DNA of 64,000 nucleotides, from contig JAWWNJ010000029.1 in NCBI GenBank assembly GCA_037176885.1, positions 1,426,001-1,490,000 on the forward strand. The letters run 5' to 3'. Below are positions 59,396-64,000 of the stretch, piece by piece. Below the pieces are notes generated by a model, which worked only from the letters and a program-made list of their open reading frames with translations, ran no database searches and was not told where the DNA came from. Within the stretch, counting starts at the first letter, position 1. Each line of letters begins with the position of its first letter. The position numbers were made by a program, and so were the translations under genes. Source of the stretch: Favolaschia claudopus (Eukaryota; Basidiomycota; Agaricomycetes; Agaricales; Mycenaceae).

Positions 59396-61649
59396 TCACC
59401 CTGATTTGTGAATCTTCACGGGACGCCCCTCGCCCTTCCCTCCCATAGAATCATCGCCGCCCGTTTTGCGCTTCTGCGCGCCGCCTTTCCCGGTGTTCTT
59501 CCGCTCGTTGACGAGCTTGTGGCGTAAGGAGGTATAGAGCTGGGTGTTGAATCCGACACACTGGAGCCCCGTCGCCGTAACTTTAACGTTTCCGTCCGGG
59601 AAGCATTTCCCAAGTATGTTCTTGAAGTGTTTGGGTCTTCGGAATCCGAGCGCAGCTTCGACAATGTCTACCTGGGACTGAAATGCGTTGGTTGGATGGG
59701 AACTGAACTGTCATAAGTAGAGATCAACAAAAAAACGTACTATATACGAAGGAATTTTCGTTCCGTCAGGGTATAACCCACGAAGATCATGACACTTGTA
59801 TGTTCCAGCGTAAACAATAGAAGTGTTGTGCCTGACAAAAAGTTCACGAATGCCGCCATGGAAGCCGACGAGGTCCGATCCCTCCGTCCATGTTTTCGCG
59901 GCAACGTCATAGAGATGAGTCGGTCCATAAGCCAGGTAGTTGAAATCGGTCAGGGCTTCGACTCGATTCGGCAGATAAATAATATGATCAAGAAATCTTC
60001 TGAACCGTCAGAGGCTGTCACAATCAAGAAAGCTATCGCTCACCTCTGCTGTAACATCCTGTAGCGATCATCATAGACTTACGACGAAAACAAGACATTT
60101 GAAGACGTACCTGCGCAAGATACGCATGGAGATTTGTCCCGAAGTCGCACACAGGTTCCAATTGCGATGGGTAAAAAGGCGATGGTTTCTCCGGCCCTGG
60201 CAACTTGCTCATAAATGCTTTGTATCTGACCATGGCTTCAGCCATCTAGCGTTGTTCGACACCCTTGTCAATGACAGGAACTGACAAAAAGGACGACGCA
60301 CTAACCTCGGCCAATTCCTGCTCATTCTTTTCAGACACAAGTCGTTCCAGCGCAGCGTTTTGCTTTGACAAACAGTGAGCACCACAAAGGAGATACCACA
60401 GGACTATTTCACCTCCTCCAATTCCATCCGCGCGTTTTGACTTTCCTTCAACTCCTTCGCCGATTTTTCGAGCATCTATGGACTGTTTACACAATTGCCT
60501 TCGTCAGGGTTAGCCTTGAAGGTATCACCTCTGCCACCTCTGCCTTCTGTGGAAGGTAGACATACTGAGTGGAATTCACGGAGGTGGAATCAGAACTGAC
60601 CTCGGCTTGTAAGCTCTCTACCAGCTCAATCATTTCCTGCAGTGTCTGCAAAAAATGTGAGGCGCGAACAAAGTTAGAACACGATTCCCTCACCTGTTTT
60701 AACTCGTCTTTCTCATTTTTCTCCTCTTTGAATTCTGCTTTGAGCTGAGAAAGTTTCGCCTTGAGAGCGCCGGTCCGCGCGTCCTGTTCGGCTGAGGACT
60801 ACATAACACTTGGCTCAGCCAATGAGCGAAATGAGAATCATGACCAACCCTCAGTAAAATCTTTCTTTCTTCGTCCACTGTCGCGCATTCGGAACGGATC
60901 TTTTCAAGCGCCTAGGCTCATCAGAGAACAAATGCGTTCATCTAAAATGAAACCGCTCACCTCTTCCGTTTCGTATCTCTGTTATGGGGCATCAATCAGG
61001 TGCGAAGAAAACTGAGATGTGAGTAGACCATACCTCCCGCAAAGCCTTTGCGGCAATCGCTTCCCCCTCTTTCACCCGACCTTCAAGCTCGGTGTATTTC
61101 TGTTGAAACGAGATGAACAAGAAAATCAGACGACACACACGACGCACAATTTGTAATGCTTGATATGATTGACGCTCCTCCTTGAGTTTGGCCCGGGTCT
61201 CGGCGAGTACGGTGTTGGGCTCACGAGACGACCGAGATATGGACGTCCGTCGCATAGTCTAGAGAGAATTAGAAACTGCGCAAGCATTCAAAAAAGGGTA
61301 GGCAAGGTGAGGCCCCTCACCACCTCCACATCTTCCTCCTTCTTAGCAAGTGTAGCCGGCTGTTTCTCCGTCTTAACGCGGAGCTTGTCCTCGAGCACAG
61401 AAAGCTGTCTCGCAAGCTCGACCTTGTCAGCCTCGAGCTGAGCAATCTTCTCGACGCCGGCACTCGCACTCAAAGATGAGTGCCTCTGGCCATACGATGA
61501 GTGACACAAAGGAAGAAAAAAGGTCCACGTACCGATTCTGACAGCTCTTTCTCCAGTTGGCTCACCCGAGCCCGTGAATTGTCAAGGTACTTTACCAGAA
61601 ATGAGATATCGTTGGCAACATTGTCTGCATCGCTCTCTGCCTTGACCAT
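59396..61649 (-). CDS. Coiled-coil family protein, paralogue C (GTYKCHDLR domain)
   Basis: Third member of the family and closest to B, its tandem neighbour. The ATG at 61649 begins MVKAESDADNVANDISFLV, then SRARVSQLEKELSES, matching the first exon of A. Many small coiled-coil exons follow, for example IAQLEADKVELARQLSVLE and REPNTVLAETRAKLKEER. The C-terminal domain reads LEPVCDFGTNLHAYLAQV, then FLDHIIYLPNRVEALTDFN, YGPTHLYD, EGSDLVG, RELFVRHNTSIVYAGTYKC, HDLRGLYPDG, an intron, SQVDIVEAALGFRRPKHF, FPDGNVKVTATGLQCVGFN and TQLYTSLRHKLVNER. The basic tail (QKRKTGG; VKIHKSG) ends at the TGA at 59396. All blocks are in frame once introns are removed. Function unknown. Confidence 0.75.
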
Positions 61650-62426
61650 GATGACGGAGGGGAAAGGAAAATTTCAGAAAATCATGCCACCAGTAAGGAT
61701 ATTCCGGCATCTGGTTTCGTATGTTTTTCGCAGGCAAAAGTTAAACTGAAGTCGGTTGAGGCTGGCCAGCCCATGAGGCATTCCGGAAAGAACGTTAACC
61801 GAAACAGTCGGACTGGGGCTACGAGGCGGATTTCTTCAACGGCTCGCGCTCGAATTACATGCCTTCGATCTGGGTGTCGCTGATAGACGACTCCCCCACT
61901 GAAGTTTGAACCGCGTCCTGGAAACGAGAAATATCGAGGAAATTGGGAGGAAAAGAGCGATGAATCATGATCGCCGATTCGCCTTCATGATGGCAACATT
62001 TCCCACGAAGCTTTCTCCCTGACCACCACCACCCAATCGCAAATCCTTGGACTTCCTACCGCTAACCGAGACTTATTGGAAACTTTGGAGCTTCCCCGAA
62101 TATCTCATCGCAATTGCGAGCCCTTCAATGCGGAAGTCTTGACTTGATTCATTCAAATTGCTCTCGAAGTCAACGTTGTTTCGACGGAGAGTCCAGGCTA
62201 TACAAAAATTGGTTTATTCCCGCTATCAAATGGCCGTTAGGAAAGCGGAGAACTTTCCTCGGATTGCCTGGGCTCGAAGCCAACCGATCTTCCGATCAAC
62301 TTATTCGATTCTTTCAGACCATCGATTCGGTTCGTGGGGCAGCTCAGGCAAGTAACGTTTTCCAAGAAAATCAGACACCATATACAATAAACTCCATTCA
62401 CGTATTATTCTATGTTTGCGATTCAA
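61650..62426. other. Intergenic region
   Basis: Promoter of coiled-coil gene C and the 3' flank of the RBR gene. A plus frame at 62114-62542 runs partly antisense to the RBR end and is not protein-like. Nothing else is seen. Confidence 0.4.
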
Positions 62427-63941
62427 CTAAAGCCTGTTCCTCGCACAGCGCACACAGGCAGCAATACCACAAGATCTACAAACCTGCGAATAGATCAATT
62501 CCAGAAAGTGATCAAATACCTCAAGCACGCACCAGCAGGTAATCCGGGAGCGTATAACGACATTCTTCACAGCGAGCACCCCCATTTCGTCGGTACCAGC
62601 GATGACCTAGCGCGCAATCGTGCTCATAACGCAATCTCTCAACCCGCTGCTCAACCCGCTGCTGGAAAATTGCAGGTGCGACCGCCCGAGCCTGCGCACC
62701 CATCTCGTTCTGAACCCGCTGCTCCGCTGTGACGATCAGACGCCCCTCGTCCCATTGCGGGCAGGTACAATTCTTCCAACGCGCAGCGCAGACATAGCAG
62801 AACTCGGTCCGGCATCGACAAGTCATATGGAAACATCCCTGCTGCAAATCGATTATTTGGCCGCATCCCGGGCAAGTCTGCCAGTTTTGTTCCCGTGCGA
62901 GCGCTTTGACTTGTTCGACAGCGAGGTTCTCCCCACAAGCGTCCCCCGGATGTGCGATTTGCTTGCATCGAATGCATACCGCGGTGACGCAGCGGGGACA
63001 AGCAGGATTCTCGAGATGACTCTCAATCGAACCAAGGAAAACGGAACAAGTGGGACGCGGGCAATACAAGCGGTTCTTGAAGACGGTTGTATATTCCTGG
63101 GCTTTTTTCGTGAAAGATATGCGCAGGCGGACTTCGAGATATGCATATACGCCGCGGTTTCCGTCCATCGGAAGATTCTGAGAGCAGCAGCGCAAAGGAT
63201 AAAGGGATTCATCGCCGATACAGGTCGTGGCGAGATTTGAAAGGCACGGACGACAGTAAAAATGTTCGCACGGCGCCTTGAAAGAAGTCATAGCCCGAAC
63301 GTTGTCGCCGCACGCGATACATTCCGCCCTGCGTCCACAGATCGCATTGTCAGTGCCGTGAAAGCTTGAATCATTGATATTCAAATGTTGATATACCTTG
63401 CTGGTCTCACCGGGCGAGCAACTACACTGGGTCCTGCTTCAGTACAGTCGGAGTCTGCTCCCTCGCTATCTACGTTTGCAGTATCGGAGACCTTCTGCTC
63501 TTCGGCGCTGAATTGGTCAAAATTCAGACTTCAATAAAAGAAGAAATATTGCAACAAGACACACCTCAACCGCACAAACTCCGGATCCTCCATCAGACGC
63601 TGGACTTCAGACTGTGCGGGTAGCGGCTGCCCTCGCTCCAGAGCCGCCGCATACGCATGATCATCCCTCGCTCCGTCTTCGACGACTGATAGCACCGACA
63701 GAGCAGGTTGGTCCAACTCGAGAGCATTATCGATGCTCCGTGCCAATTCCAGATCCTGAAAGAAACGCAGCATATCTTGCATCTCCTCCTCATAAGCGCT
63801 CAATGCGCAGTCTCTATCTGAGAGCGGGGCTCCGGCACGGCCTTTGCCTTTGCTCGAGTCACGTATCTCAGCGATTTCCTCGAGGGCGAGTTGTGATATG
63901 AGAGCTGCAGAGGCGGCGTCGAGCTCGAGGAGGGTAGACAT
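62427..63941 (-). CDS. RBR (RING-BRcat-Rcat) E3 ubiquitin ligase
   Basis: Transfers ubiquitin through a RING/HECT-hybrid mechanism. The ATG at 63941 begins MSTLLELDAASAALISQLA; the first exon is acidic and helical and ends FVRLR. After an intron comes an acidic linker, then after another the RING: CIACGDNVRAMTSFKAPCE, HFYCRPCLSNLATTC. The BRcat domain includes LYCPRPTCSVFLGS and CPRCVTAVCIRCKQIAH. The Rcat domain reads CPGCGQIIDLQQGCFHMTC, then CRTEFCYVCAARWKNCTC; the Cys of QQGCFHM occupies the catalytic position. A C-terminal zinc-binding motif follows (RWYRRNGGARCEECRYTLP). Reading straight on gives a stop at 62521, but a GTGCGT...CGCAG intron (62484-62532) joins VCRSCGIAACVRCARNRL and a stop at 62427, completing the Cys pairs. 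I prefer the spliced end. The substrate is unknown. Confidence 0.88.
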
Positions 63942-64000
63942 GGGAGAGAAGGAAACAAAGACGCCGTTGGCACGAGGCGGAATGGGTTTTATTATAGTTA

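Overview
The window is nuclear DNA from a filamentous basidiomycete, most likely a mushroom-forming agaricomycete. The evidence is dense intron-split genes with short GT-AG introns (mostly 45-80 nt), an NB-ARC/TPR NLR pair of the kind common in Agaricomycetes, lineage-typical F-box families, a Kre9/KNH-type GPI-anchored wall protein, a UapA-like purine permease and Rap1-Myb proteins. No bacterial operon, phage, CRISPR or rRNA signal is present. All gene models were spliced by eye, so exon borders are best estimates.

Layout. 1-3.4 kb is gene-poor with a 39-bp minisatellite; a second tandem repeat lies at 3.4-3.6 kb. 3.6-9.2 kb holds, all on minus, a possible mitochondrial helical-repeat protein, a small Rap1-Myb protein, and gene A, the first of three paralogues of an unnamed coiled-coil family. 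9.2-14.6 kb is almost empty. 15.7-20.8 kb carries a large F-box protein gene (plus). 23.8-24.7 kb encodes the Kre9/KNH-like wall protein (minus), followed by a 500-bp near-perfect palindromic transposable element. 27.1-28.9 kb holds a second Rap1-Myb gene, 29.5-31.9 kb the purine permease and 32.4-33.6 kb a second F-box gene (all plus). 36.6-40.1 kb is NLR1 (plus), 41.4-43.6 kb a bHLH factor (plus), 46.3-48.7 kb a damaged F-box gene (plus) and 49.1-52.8 kb NLR2 (minus). The NLRs are convergent paralogues flanking the bHLH and F-box genes. 55.5-61.6 kb contains genes B and C of the coiled-coil family in tandem (minus), separated by a hAT-like element into which a 708-bp fold-back element has inserted. 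62.4-63.9 kb encodes an RBR E3 ubiquitin ligase (minus).

Most notable observations. (1) Three paralogues share an N-terminal coiled coil built from many tiny exons, a C-terminal domain with the motif GTY-(K/R)-CHDLR, and a basic nuclear-type tail; I know of no name for this family. (2) NLR1 is strongly CpG-depleted across its whole length, while its paralogue NLR2, 9 kb away, is CpG-rich. (3) Two unrelated fold-back elements share the terminus CACACCGCA and are both flanked by ACT, which implies one mobilising transposase. (4) The second Rap1-Myb gene has either a stop codon or a 30-nt intron at exactly the position where the first has a normal intron.

Themes: ubiquitin tagging (three F-box genes, one RBR ligase), intracellular sensing (NLR pair) and nuclear/DNA-binding proteins (two Rap1-Myb, one bHLH, the coiled-coil family). 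Nothing in the sequence shows that these act in one pathway.
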